Shown one piece after another: positions 34,249-42,227 of a stretch of DNA of 64,000 nucleotides. The notes beneath the pieces were generated by a model that searched no databases, was not told the origin of the DNA, and saw nothing but the letters and a program-made list of their open reading frames with translations. Source of the stretch: JBFIHF01 sp964411125 (GTDB taxonomy: Bacteria > Myxococcota_A > Bradymonadia > Bradymonadales > Bradymonadaceae); contig CAYPJU010000011.1 of the NCBI GenBank assembly GCA_964411125.1, positions 41,273-105,272 of the forward strand, read 5' to 3'. Positions within the stretch are counted from its first letter, which is position 1, and every line of letters starts with the position of its first letter. Position numbers and translations under genes: made by a program.

Positions 34249-34789
34249 AGACATTCTGAAAGTCGGAATCGTGACCGTCAGTGACCGCGCGTCGCGTGGC
34301 GAGTACGAAGACATCAGCGGACCGGCGATCCACGACTGGCTCGACCGCGCGCTCGTGACCCCCTGGGAGCACCAATCGATCGTGATCCCGGACGACTACG
34401 ACCGGATCTGCGAGACTCTGCACGGCCTCGCCGACGACGCCGGCTGTCATCTCGTGCTCACGACGGGCGGGACCGGTCCCGCCCCCCGCGACGTCACGCC
34501 CGAGGCCACGCTCGCCGTCGCCGAAAAGGAGCTGCCGGGTTTCGGCGAGAAGATGCGCGCGATCAGCTTGAAGTACGTGCCTACCGCGATCCTCTCGCGA
34601 CAGGTGGGAGCAATTCGCGGCAAGACTTTGTTCGTGAACTTGCCCGGGTCGCCGCGCTCGATCGCCGAGATCCTCGACGAACTCTTCGAGGCGATCCCCT
34701 ACTGCATCGAACTGATGGAGGGGCCGTGGATCGACACGGACCCAGAGGTCGTGAAGGCGTTCCGCCCGAAGAAGAAGGGCACGAAGTGA
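34241..34789 (+). CDS. mog: Molybdopterin adenylyltransferase
   Basis: 182 residues of the MoaB/Mog fold, transferring AMP to molybdopterin during molybdenum cofactor synthesis. Motifs: VGIVTVSDRASRGEYEDISG, LVLTTGGTGPAPRDVTPEAT and TLFVNLPGSPRSIAEILDEL. Length and motif TGGTGPAPRD fit Mog rather than the shorter MoaB. It is the second gene of an operon otherwise concerned with cell wall and sugar nucleotides, so the linkage appears positional. Seven bases separate it from ddl. Confidence 0.93.
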   Translation: MPEDILKVGIVTVSDRASRGEYEDISGPAIHDWLDRALVTPWEHQSIVIPDDYDRICETLHGLADDAGCHLVLTTGGTGPAPRDVTPEATLAVAEKELPGFGEKMRAISLKYVPTAILSRQVGAIRGKTLFVNLPGSPRSIAEILDELFEAIPYCIELMEGPWIDTDPEVVKAFRPKKKGTK

Positions 34790-34796
34790 GACGACG

Positions 34797-35897
34797 ATGA
34801 GTGCGAAGTTGCGGGTTGGCGTTCTGTTCGGAGGGAAATCGGCGGAGCACGAAGTATCGCTGCGCTCGGCCCAGAACGTCATCCGCGCCATCGACCACGA
34901 CAAGTACGAGGTCGTCCCGATCGGGATCGACAAGGACGGGCGCTGGTTTCTCGGTGACGAAGCGAAGCTGCTCATCGAGGACGACAACCCCGACCTCCCG
35001 AAGCTCAACCGTTCGGTCCACACGATGGTCGTTCGTCCCGGGCATCCGGACGCGGCGATGGTCTTCGCGAACAGCTCTGCCGGCCCGATCGACGTCGCTT
35101 TCCCCGTGCTCCACGGCCCCTACGGCGAGGATGGCGCCGTGCAGGGGATGTTGCGCCTCGCCGGCATTCCGTGCGTAGGAGCGGGCGTTCTGGGCTCGGC
35201 CGTCGGGATGGACAAAGACGTGATGAAGCGGCTCTTGCGGGACGCCGACATCCCCATCGCTCCTTTCGTGACGATCCGCGCGAACGGCCGAGACGCCGTC
35301 GATTTTCCGTTCTGCGAGCGAATGCTCGGCAACCCGATGTTCGTGAAGCCCGCGAACCTCGGCTCGTCGGTCGGCGTTCACAAGGTCCGCACCGCGCAAG
35401 AGTTCACCGCCGCACTGAAGGACGCGCTTTCGTGGGACCGAAAGGTCATCGTCGAGCAGAACGTCGTCGGCCGCGAGGTCGAGTGCAGCGTGCTCGGCAA
35501 TGACGAGCCGCGGGCGTCCGTCATCGGGGAGATCGTGACGGAGGGGGGGCACGACTTCTATTCGTACGATGCGAAGTACATCGACGAGAAGGGGGCGAAG
35601 CTGCACATCCCCGCCGACCTACCCGACGAGGTCTCCGAGCGCCTGCGCGAACTCTCGATCCGCACCTTCGAAGTCCTCGAGTGCTCGGGGCTCGCCCGCG
35701 TCGACAGCTTCGTGACCGAAGACGGCGAGATCTTCGTCAACGAGATCAACACGCTCCCCGGCTTCACGAACATCAGCATGTACACCAAGCTCTGGGAGGC
35801 GACGGGCCTGTCGCAGACCGACCTCATCGACGAGCTGATCCGGCTCGCGATCGAGCGGCACACCGCGGCGAGCGAGCTTCGGACCTCGCGATCGTGA
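34797..35897 (+). CDS. ddl: D-alanine--D-alanine ligase
   Basis: 366 residues, ATP-grasp enzyme joining two D-Ala for peptidoglycan precursors. The start VGVLFGGKSAEHEVSLRSA, the ATP-grasp region (MFVKPANLGSSVGVHKV), EVECSVLGND and the metal/active-site end FVNEINTLPGFT are all intact. The size and the serine-bearing EHEVS motif match DdlA-type enzymes. Its stop overlaps the GTG start of the epimerase gene. Confidence 0.96.
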   Translation: MSAKLRVGVLFGGKSAEHEVSLRSAQNVIRAIDHDKYEVVPIGIDKDGRWFLGDEAKLLIEDDNPDLPKLNRSVHTMVVRPGHPDAAMVFANSSAGPIDVAFPVLHGPYGEDGAVQGMLRLAGIPCVGAGVLGSAVGMDKDVMKRLLRDADIPIAPFVTIRANGRDAVDFPFCERMLGNPMFVKPANLGSSVGVHKVRTAQEFTAALKDALSWDRKVIVEQNVVGREVECSVLGNDEPRASVIGEIVTEGGHDFYSYDAKYIDEKGAKLHIPADLPDEVSERLRELSIRTFEVLECSGLARVDSFVTEDGEIFVNEINTLPGFTNISMYTKLWEATGLSQTDLIDELIRLAIERHTAASELRTSRS

Positions 35898-36961
35898 AGC
35901 GCCTACTAATCTTTGCAGGCACGCGGCCCGAGGCGATCAAGCTCGCTCCGGTGATCCTCGAAGCGCGTCGGCGCGCGTCGTCGTTCGAGACGACGTTCTG
36001 CGTGACGGCCCAGCACCGCGAGCTGCTCGACGACGCGCTCGGAGCATTCGGTATCCGGCCCGACATGGACCTCGACCTGATGGTCCCCGATCAGTCGCTC
36101 GACGCGCTCACGGCGCGCGTGCTGGGGGGCGCCGGCGAGGTGATCGCGCACAGCCGACCCGACGTCGTCATTGTCCAGGGCGACACGACGACGGCGATGG
36201 CGTCGGCGGTCGCGGCGTTTCATGCCGGCGTGCCCGTCGCGCATGTCGAAGCGGGGGTGCGATCGCACGACGTCGACGACCCGTGGCCCGAAGAAGCGAA
36301 CCGACGGCTGATCACGCAGCTCGCGACGTGGCACTTCGCCCCGACCGAAAGCGCCGCCGAGCATCTCGCGCGCGAGGGGGTTTCGGCCGAACGGGTCGTC
36401 GTCACCGGCAACACCTCAATCGACGCCGCGCGGCTCGTCGAACCACGGCCCTCGGGACTCCCCGAAGGCGCCGTCATCGTCACGTGCCACCGCCGCGAGA
36501 ATCTCGCCGACGACTTCGCCGCCGCCGCCGCGGTGGTCGAGGCGGTCGCGGAGAGCCAGCCATCGCGCCGCTTCGTGCTGCCGCTCCACCCGAACCCGCG
36601 GGTGCGGGAGCCGCTTCGGCGACGGCTCGCAGGGCGGCAGAACCTGGAGTTCGTCGCACCGCTCTCCTACCCGCAGATGCTCGACGCGCTCGCCCGCTGT
36701 GCGGGCCTCGTCACAGATTCGGGCGGGCTGCAGGAAGAGGCGACCTGGTTCGGCAAACCGTGCCTCGTCCTGCGCCGCACCACGGACCGGCCCGAAGCCG
36801 TCGCAGCCGGCGTTGCGTTCGAGACCGAACTCCAGCCGCGTCGGGCGGTCGCGGCGTTCGAGCGGTTCGCCGACTGGGCGCCGCCCCAATCGACGCGCAC
36901 AATCTACGGGGAAGGTCGGGCGGCTTCTCGGATCCTCGAGTTCTTACGCGCGGCGGAGTGA
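35894..36961 (+). CDS. wecB: UDP-N-acetylglucosamine 2-epimerase (non-hydrolysing)
   Basis: 355 residues from the GTG at 35894 overlapping the ddl stop. It interconverts UDP-GlcNAc and UDP-ManNAc for surface polysaccharides. Family motifs: FAGTRPEAIKLAPVI, VQGDTTTAMASA, VAHVEAGVRSHD, PEEANRRL and VTDSGGLQEEA. The usual His in VHGDTTT is replaced by Gln (VQGDTTT), a modest deviation. Coupling to ddl places it in an envelope-precursor operon. Confidence 0.93.
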   Translation: MKRLLIFAGTRPEAIKLAPVILEARRRASSFETTFCVTAQHRELLDDALGAFGIRPDMDLDLMVPDQSLDALTARVLGGAGEVIAHSRPDVVIVQGDTTTAMASAVAAFHAGVPVAHVEAGVRSHDVDDPWPEEANRRLITQLATWHFAPTESAAEHLAREGVSAERVVVTGNTSIDAARLVEPRPSGLPEGAVIVTCHRRENLADDFAAAAAVVEAVAESQPSRRFVLPLHPNPRVREPLRRRLAGRQNLEFVAPLSYPQMLDALARCAGLVTDSGGLQEEATWFGKPCLVLRRTTDRPEAVAAGVAFETELQPRRAVAAFERFADWAPPQSTRTIYGEGRAASRILEFLRAAE

Positions 36962-37046
36962 GTCACCGCAGGTTCCGCCGCGGCGCTCCGATCGACAGGC
37001 CCACTGGTCTCGTTTACGAAGAGTTCGGAACCCGGAGGTGAAGACG

Positions 37047-37841
37047 ATGACTTCGATCGATTGGAACGCTCAGATTTGGCGCCTCGCCCAGGGCCAGTTG
37101 TCGTTCGACCAGGCGCTGGCGATCCTGCGCCCCGACGACCCGAACGCGAGCCAGTTCGCGGTGCTGCTCGCGCGCGTTGCAACCTCGGAACAGGCGGAAG
37201 CGCTGGTGGATGCGGTCCACGCATCCGCCGAGGCTGCGCCCGCCGTCCAGTACGGCGTCGGCACCGAGCTCGTCGTGCGCGGGAACTGGCGGCCTGTCGT
37301 CGCCAGAACCTGGATCGGCTCGCTGATCGTCGAGTTCATGGTTGCCGCGGCGTTGGTCGACACACCCGACCGGGACGACTTCCATTCCGCCGCCGCGCCT
37401 CAGCTTCGCGCGGTCCTCGACGACCCGGACACCAACCCGCTCAGCGTGCTCGGCGCGAAGCACTTCATCGCGTCGCTGGACGACGGTCTGCAACGTGAGG
37501 TCCTGGAATGGCTCGTACTGGAAGTTCCGGCCGAGAAGGCCGAGGGGTTCTACGACGATCTCCTTTACGAACACGGGCAGGTCGACCCGATGGTCGAGCT
37601 CGCACGCTGCCTCGTGACCGCCGGGCGGATCGACGAGGGTCTGGAGTACCTCGAAGCACGGCACGCCGAAGCGCCGCAGATGAAGAACCTGCCGGAGCTG
37701 CTCGACGTACTGGTCATTCACCACGCCCTGCCGCCAGGCCACCAAGAGCCGTGGGGTGCGCGGTTCGCGCGATGGGCTGCTGCCACGACGACTCCGGAAG
37801 GGGTTTCCCTCTTCCAAGAGTGGTCGCGGCGCTCCTCGTAG
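37047..37841 (+). CDS. Unknown helical protein, last gene of the mog-ddl-wecB operon
   Basis: 264 residues from the ATG at 37047 with a strong GGAGG site eight bases before it. I recognise no family. It is predicted soluble and mostly helical, Ala/Leu/Asp-rich, with a possible repeat feel in the second half (GFYDDLLYEHGQVDPMVELA, CLVTAGRIDEGLEYLEA), like degenerate TPR units. Eighty-five bases separate it from wecB, so cotranscription is likely. The end is followed by a set of strong hairpins. Confidence 0.65.
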   Translation: MTSIDWNAQIWRLAQGQLSFDQALAILRPDDPNASQFAVLLARVATSEQAEALVDAVHASAEAAPAVQYGVGTELVVRGNWRPVVARTWIGSLIVEFMVAAALVDTPDRDDFHSAAAPQLRAVLDDPDTNPLSVLGAKHFIASLDDGLQREVLEWLVLEVPAEKAEGFYDDLLYEHGQVDPMVELARCLVTAGRIDEGLEYLEARHAEAPQMKNLPELLDVLVIHHALPPGHQEPWGARFARWAAATTTPEGVSLFQEWSRRSS

Positions 37842-37935
37842 ACCCCGCAGGTTCTGCTCCGTGGTCGGGCGAGATGGGGCGGTCGTCGGGTATCGGTGAG
37901 CGGGCGTCCTGAGGCTGTCGTTTTATCGGAACATC

Positions 37936-37977
37936 CTGGGGCGTTGCCCCAGACCCCACCAGGGATTGCATCCCTGG
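37936..37977. repeat. Twin-hairpin intergenic element
   Basis: Two adjacent perfect hairpins: CTGGGGC-GTT-GCCCCAG (37936-37952) and CCAGGGA-TTGCA-TCCCTGG (37959-37977). This layout resembles dispersed palindromic elements found between genes in many GC-rich proteobacteria. It may also terminate the upstream operon. Confidence 0.7.
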
Positions 37978-38071
37978 ACCCGCGATTTTTCTCGGGATCC
38001 GAATGCAAGAGATTGTACCTTCTGCTGAATTTTCGCGGAAGGTTTCTGAAAAATCATGGGGTCAAGGGGTG

Positions 38072-38109
38072 AAGGGGTTAAACCCCTTGTGGGTTTGGGC
38101 AAAGCCCAA
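38072..38109. repeat. Second hairpin pair of the intergenic element
   Basis: AAGGGGTTAAACCCCTT (38072-38088) and TTGGGC-AAA-GCCCAA (38095-38109) are stacked palindromes about 100 bases after the twin hairpin, probably parts of one compound repeat. Confidence 0.65.
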
Positions 38110-38173
38110 CGTTACCCCCTTTTACGACGTCCTTGTCCTCGTCCGCGCCTGGCACCGTTGCTGTCCAAACAGG

Positions 38174-38206
38174 CCCAATGGGCTATGTATTTATAGGCCC
38201 ATTGGG
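38174..38206. repeat. Long hairpin in intergenic region
   Basis: A ten-base perfect stem, CCCAATGGGC and GCCCATTGGG, encloses an AT-rich loop (TATGTATTTATA). It could end transcription from the left or right; no T-run follows. Confidence 0.6.
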
Positions 38207-38316
38207 TCATGATTTTGCGGGCCAGCGTCGAGAAGTCCCGCATTTGGCGGTACTCATCGGTTGCGTGACCCAATCGGCGAGTTTGGATGGGGGTTGACGC
38301 ATGCGCCCGGAATCGA

Positions 38317-38342
38317 GGCGGGCGAGACGCCCGCTCACCGAC
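38317..38342. repeat. REP-like element, diverged
   Basis: The hairpin GCGGGC-GAGA-cGCCCGC, followed by TCACCGA, has the same design and the same 3' flank (GCCCGCyCACCGA) as the REP copies at 29148-29236, so it is a likely dispersed substrate of the RAYT. A partial copy on the opposite strand lies at about 37894-37910. Confidence 0.5.
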
Positions 38343-38351
38343 CAAAGAACT

Positions 38352-39236
38352 CTACTTGGCGTTGATGAGAATCTCGGGGCTCGGAGCGGCGATGACCATG
38401 TTCCCCTTCACACCTGCGTCCTTGTAGATCTCCGGCATCTTGGACTGCAGGTCGTACTGCAGGAACTGCGGGTTTCGCTCCAGCGCCGCGCCGATCTCGT
38501 CGATGCGGGCCGCGACCGAGGCGCCCTCCCTGCGGGAGAGCTCTTCGCGCATCTGCATCGTCTCGATCTCGGCGGTCACGCGCTCGCGCTCGGCGATCGC
38601 CTTGTCCTTGAGGACGGCCTGCACGGCGCGCTCGGTGTTCGCCTGGTCCATCGCCTCGGGGTAGTCGAGGTTCGACAGCACGGTATCGTGGATGTTGACC
38701 TTCTGCCGGTCCTTCTCCTCCATCTTCTGCACGAAGCGCTCGCGGATCTTCACCAGGATCTCCTCGCGGTTCTCGTTCACGTCGTTCGCGCGGTGCGGCG
38801 AAATCGTCTCGCGCACGGCCTCCCCGATCGCGGGCCGAACGTACGTCACGTACAGCTTCTCGCCGCTGATCACGAACCCGCCCTTGTCGGCACTCAGTGT
38901 GTCGAGGAGCTCGGTGACCGACTCTTCGGAGCAGTCGGAGCTGAACGTGATGTAGACGTCGAGCTTGAACTGAACACCGTCTTTGGTGAGGGACTCGAGC
39001 GGCTCTTTGACCGTCTGCTGTGAGCAGTCGACCTGTGCGACGGTGTCGTACAGCCCGGTCCAGTAGGTGCCGGGTCCCAGAACGGGGCCCTCGAAGCCCT
39101 TGCCGCCCGAATAGAACGCGAGCGCACCCGTTCGGTCGAACATGCGACCCTTGTGCGCCTGCGGGATGTCCGTGCTGTTGCAACCGACCGTGAGTCCGGC
39201 CATCAGCGTGAGTAGGATCGTTCGAAAAGTGCGCAT
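38352..39236 (-). CDS. SPFH/prohibitin-domain lipoprotein
   Basis: 294 residues from the ATG at 39236, with AGGAGG eight bases upstream. Signal sequence and lipobox (LTVGC, Cys19) predict a lipidated protein. An SPFH-type core (GPVLGPGTYWTGLYD, VDCSQQTVKEPLESLTKDGV, LDVYITFSSD) is followed by an Ala/Glu-rich coiled helix (about 200-260, ERERVTAEIETMQMREELSR) as in prohibitins and HflC. SPFH proteins usually have a membrane helix; anchoring by lipid instead is uncommon. Likely an oligomeric ring at the periplasmic membrane face. The gene is monocistronic and divergent from rmlD. Confidence 0.85.
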   Translation of the reverse strand: MRTFRTILLTLMAGLTVGCNSTDIPQAHKGRMFDRTGALAFYSGGKGFEGPVLGPGTYWTGLYDTVAQVDCSQQTVKEPLESLTKDGVQFKLDVYITFSSDCSEESVTELLDTLSADKGGFVISGEKLYVTYVRPAIGEAVRETISPHRANDVNENREEILVKIRERFVQKMEEKDRQKVNIHDTVLSNLDYPEAMDQANTERAVQAVLKDKAIAERERVTAEIETMQMREELSRREGASVAARIDEIGAALERNPQFLQYDLQSKMPEIYKDAGVKGNMVIAAPSPEILINAK

Positions 39237-39439
39237 CGGTTCGCCTCCTGTGTCGTCCAGACACAACGCTACTCGCACACCCCGTTCGTTGGCACGTCGG
39301 TAATTTGCAACGATTTCGTCGTAGCCACAGCAGATGCGCTCTTCGCTCCCGTGGATCCTATCGGTTTGCGGTTTCGGACCCGGAACTCCTATCATCGGCG
39401 CGAGGCAGCCGCCCACACGCCCGGCAACGAAGAGGTACC

Positions 39440-40282
39440 ATGAGTTCGCTCGTCATTGGCCATAGAGGACAGTTGGGAGACGCCTTCATGCGACTGCTCC
39501 CCGACGCAGACCGGCGGGGGGTCGACATCGACGACTGCGACGTGACGGATCCCGACGCCGTCCGAACGCTGTTCGGCGAGGGAACCCCTTCGGTCGTGTA
39601 CAACACCGCGGCCTACAACGCGGTGGACGGGGCAGAGACCGACTACGAAGCGGCGCTCGCTCTCAACGGCGTCGCCCCCGGGCGGCTTGCCGCGGCGGCA
39701 CGGAAGGTCGGGGCGACGTTCGTCACCTACTCGACCGACTATGTGTTCGGGGATGGCCACGCGAACCCGATCGACGAGTCGCAGGACCCCGCCCCGCTGA
39801 GCCGATATGGTCGTTCCAAGGTCGTGGGGGAGCGAAGTGCGCTGCAGAACAACCCGCGAACGATCGTCGTTCGGACGACCGGCCTCTACAGCGCGGTCGG
39901 GAAGAACTTCGTGAAGACGATGGTAAACCTGGGGCGCGCCGGAAAGAGACTGACCGTGGTCAGTGACCAGTATGTCAGCCCGACCTGGGTCGATCCGCTC
40001 GCCCGGGCGTCGGTCGATCTGGTCGAGCACGACGTGGCCGGCGTTTACCACTTCACGGCCGAGGGTGCGTGCTCCTGGCACGAACTGGCCGGACGAATTT
40101 TCGAGATTCTGGACATCCCGGCCGACCTCCACCCGACGACGGCGGACGAGTGGGGAGCGGCGGCCCGGCGCCCGGCTTTCTCGGCCCTCGATTCGTCGCT
40201 CGTCCGAGCGCTGGGGATCGTCCCCCAGCGCTGGGACGACATGCTCGAGACGTTCCTCGAGCGACACCGAGAATCTCTGTGA
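39440..40282 (+). CDS. rfbD: dTDP-4-dehydrorhamnose reductase
   Basis: 280 residues of the extended SDR fold, making dTDP-L-rhamnose for cell-surface glycans. The nucleotide motif reads GHRGQLGDAF, the substrate motif TYSTDYVFGDG, and the catalytic YxxxK lies in SRYGRSKVVGE. RmlA, B and C genes are not nearby. The start at 39440 follows AGAGG. It ends 64 bases before the HEAT-like gene and may or may not be cotranscribed with it. Confidence 0.9.
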   Translation: MSSLVIGHRGQLGDAFMRLLPDADRRGVDIDDCDVTDPDAVRTLFGEGTPSVVYNTAAYNAVDGAETDYEAALALNGVAPGRLAAAARKVGATFVTYSTDYVFGDGHANPIDESQDPAPLSRYGRSKVVGERSALQNNPRTIVVRTTGLYSAVGKNFVKTMVNLGRAGKRLTVVSDQYVSPTWVDPLARASVDLVEHDVAGVYHFTAEGACSWHELAGRIFEILDIPADLHPTTADEWGAAARRPAFSALDSSLVRALGIVPQRWDDMLETFLERHRESL

Positions 40283-40346
40283 TTTTTGGTTTTCGATTGT
40301 TCGCCAAGTTCATGTTCCACTATCGTTTCCGCTCACGGAGACGGCG

Positions 40347-42227
40347 GTGGCGCAGACGAAAGAAGGGCTGGGTGAAGGCACGAGCGCGGCGAGCTTCGGT
40401 GCTCTGATCGACGATCAGGAGATCGAGCGGCGGGAGGATCGGAAGCTCGCCGCCGAACTCACTCAGATCTTCAATGCGTTCGACCGCATCTTCACGATGA
40501 TGCGCGTCTATCCCCCGACTCATCCGCTCGTCGCCGAGCTGGTGCGGGTCGTCCTGGGTCGCCTCGAGCCAATCCTCGAACGGGAAAACTCCGTCTACTT
40601 CAATCTCGACGCTCACGAGTTGCAGACTCTGCGTGGCACCCCGTTCTTCTCCCAGGAGCTCGCGGAGCGCGACCAGTTCGTGTGGTACGCGGCGTACAGC
40701 GACGGCCTGCTGCAGATTGAGATCGAGCGCGGGGTCACCGACGCGGAGCTTCGTGGACTGCTGCGGGTCATCAACCAGTCGGCGCAGGGGACGATCGCAT
40801 CGGACGACGACACGGTCACGCTGCTCTGGGAGCAGCAGAATCCGCACATCCGGCATTTCGCGGTCGAAGGTTTCGTCGATCACGGCGAGCTCGAGGACTT
40901 CGGCGAGCGGACCGAAAAGGACGCGATCGAAATGATCGCGGACGCCGCGGTCGACCCGAACAGCGAAGAGGCCGCCGAACTTCACCGTCTCTTCGACAAC
41001 CTCAATCTGGCCCACCTCGACCTCTTCACGCGGATGCAGATCGAGGCGAACGCGAAGATCATCGTACCGGAGCTGCGTGACCAGGATCTCGCCTACGCCT
41101 TCGCCATTCCGCTGAACCTGATCGACCAGCTCGGCGACGAGTGGCGCGCGGGGGCGGATCTGGAGTACCGCCTGATCGAAGCGCTGCTCTCCACGATCCG
41201 AACGGCTCCCGCCTCAGTCGGGGCATCGCGGGCAGCGGAGATCATCACCGCCGTCACTCGGCAGCTCCTCGACCACGAGATGTTCGAGGAGGCGGTGAGA
41301 ATCCTCGAACTCCTGCACGACCGTCGTGAACTCTTCCTCGACACCGAGATCGATCCGCTCGGGGAGCTGATCGATCAGCTCGCCGAGCCGGTCCAGATCG
41401 AGGGCCTCGTCAATCTCTTCCAGCTTCGCCCGGACCTGCGTCAGGCGCTCACGCGGCTGTTGAAGCTGCTCGGTCGGGAGGTCCTGGTGACCCAGATCGC
41501 CAGGCTTCTGGCGGACCCCGATCGGAAGGTCGTGGCGGTCTCCGAGCTGGTCGACATCCTTTTCGAGGCTGTCGACGACGCGACGGCTCACCTCGTCACG
41601 GAGCCGGGGTATCTGGACCAACCGATCTATCTCAAGCGACTGATGCCCGAACTGGTGACCCGAGATTTCGCCGCGTGGAAGCCGACGACGGTCCTCATCC
41701 ACAAGGCGATCGCGTCGAAGGACCCCGAGGTGCGGGATCTGGCGCTGAGCCTCGAACATCCCTGTTGGGACGATCTAGAGCTCGCGCAGCAGTACCTCGT
41801 CCCGATGGCGAACGACCCCGACGACAAGATTCGGAAGCTCGCGCTTCGGATGCTGGCAGACAAGCATCCGGCGATCTTCAAGGAGGCGATTTCGGACACG
41901 GTGCTCGCCCGCAAGATGGGCAATCGCACCCACGCCGAGCTGCGCTTCTTGATGCGGGCGTTTCTCGACAGCGCCGACGAGGGGGCCGAGTTCCTCCGGT
42001 CGCTGTTGGAGGTGAAGGGGTGGTTCGGCTCGGACGCGACGGAGTTCGCCAAGATGGCCGCGGCGATTCTCGTGGAGGCGGGCGACATGCTGGCGGTCGA
42101 GAAGATCCGGGCGGCACAGTCGTCCATCTTCACGAACCCGGAGCTCAAGCGCTCCTACACGCAGATCATCCAACGATTCGGCGACGCGTCGCTCTCCGAG
42201 GCGAGCGAGCTCGGGGAGGGCTCGTGA
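40347..42227 (+). CDS. Large helical (HEAT-like) protein sharing an N-terminal module with the next gene
   Basis: 626 residues from the GTG at 40347, with GGAG seven bases upstream. Residues about 25-170 form a module (RVYPPTHPLVAELV, GRLEPILERENSVYFNLDAH, GVTDAELRGLLRVINQ) of the kind found before HD/HD-GYP domains in deltaproteobacteria. The remainder (170-626) is a helical solenoid with HEAT-like repeats (KDPEVRDLALSLEHPCWDDL, NDPDDKIRKLALRMLADKHP). No membrane segment. Its stop overlaps the GTG of the next gene. I infer an adaptor that pairs with the degenerate HD-GYP protein; the biological role is unknown. Confidence 0.7.
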   Translation: MAQTKEGLGEGTSAASFGALIDDQEIERREDRKLAAELTQIFNAFDRIFTMMRVYPPTHPLVAELVRVVLGRLEPILERENSVYFNLDAHELQTLRGTPFFSQELAERDQFVWYAAYSDGLLQIEIERGVTDAELRGLLRVINQSAQGTIASDDDTVTLLWEQQNPHIRHFAVEGFVDHGELEDFGERTEKDAIEMIADAAVDPNSEEAAELHRLFDNLNLAHLDLFTRMQIEANAKIIVPELRDQDLAYAFAIPLNLIDQLGDEWRAGADLEYRLIEALLSTIRTAPASVGASRAAEIITAVTRQLLDHEMFEEAVRILELLHDRRELFLDTEIDPLGELIDQLAEPVQIEGLVNLFQLRPDLRQALTRLLKLLGREVLVTQIARLLADPDRKVVAVSELVDILFEAVDDATAHLVTEPGYLDQPIYLKRLMPELVTRDFAAWKPTTVLIHKAIASKDPEVRDLALSLEHPCWDDLELAQQYLVPMANDPDDKIRKLALRMLADKHPAIFKEAISDTVLARKMGNRTHAELRFLMRAFLDSADEGAEFLRSLLEVKGWFGSDATEFAKMAAAILVEAGDMLAVEKIRAAQSSIFTNPELKRSYTQIIQRFGDASLSEASELGEGS

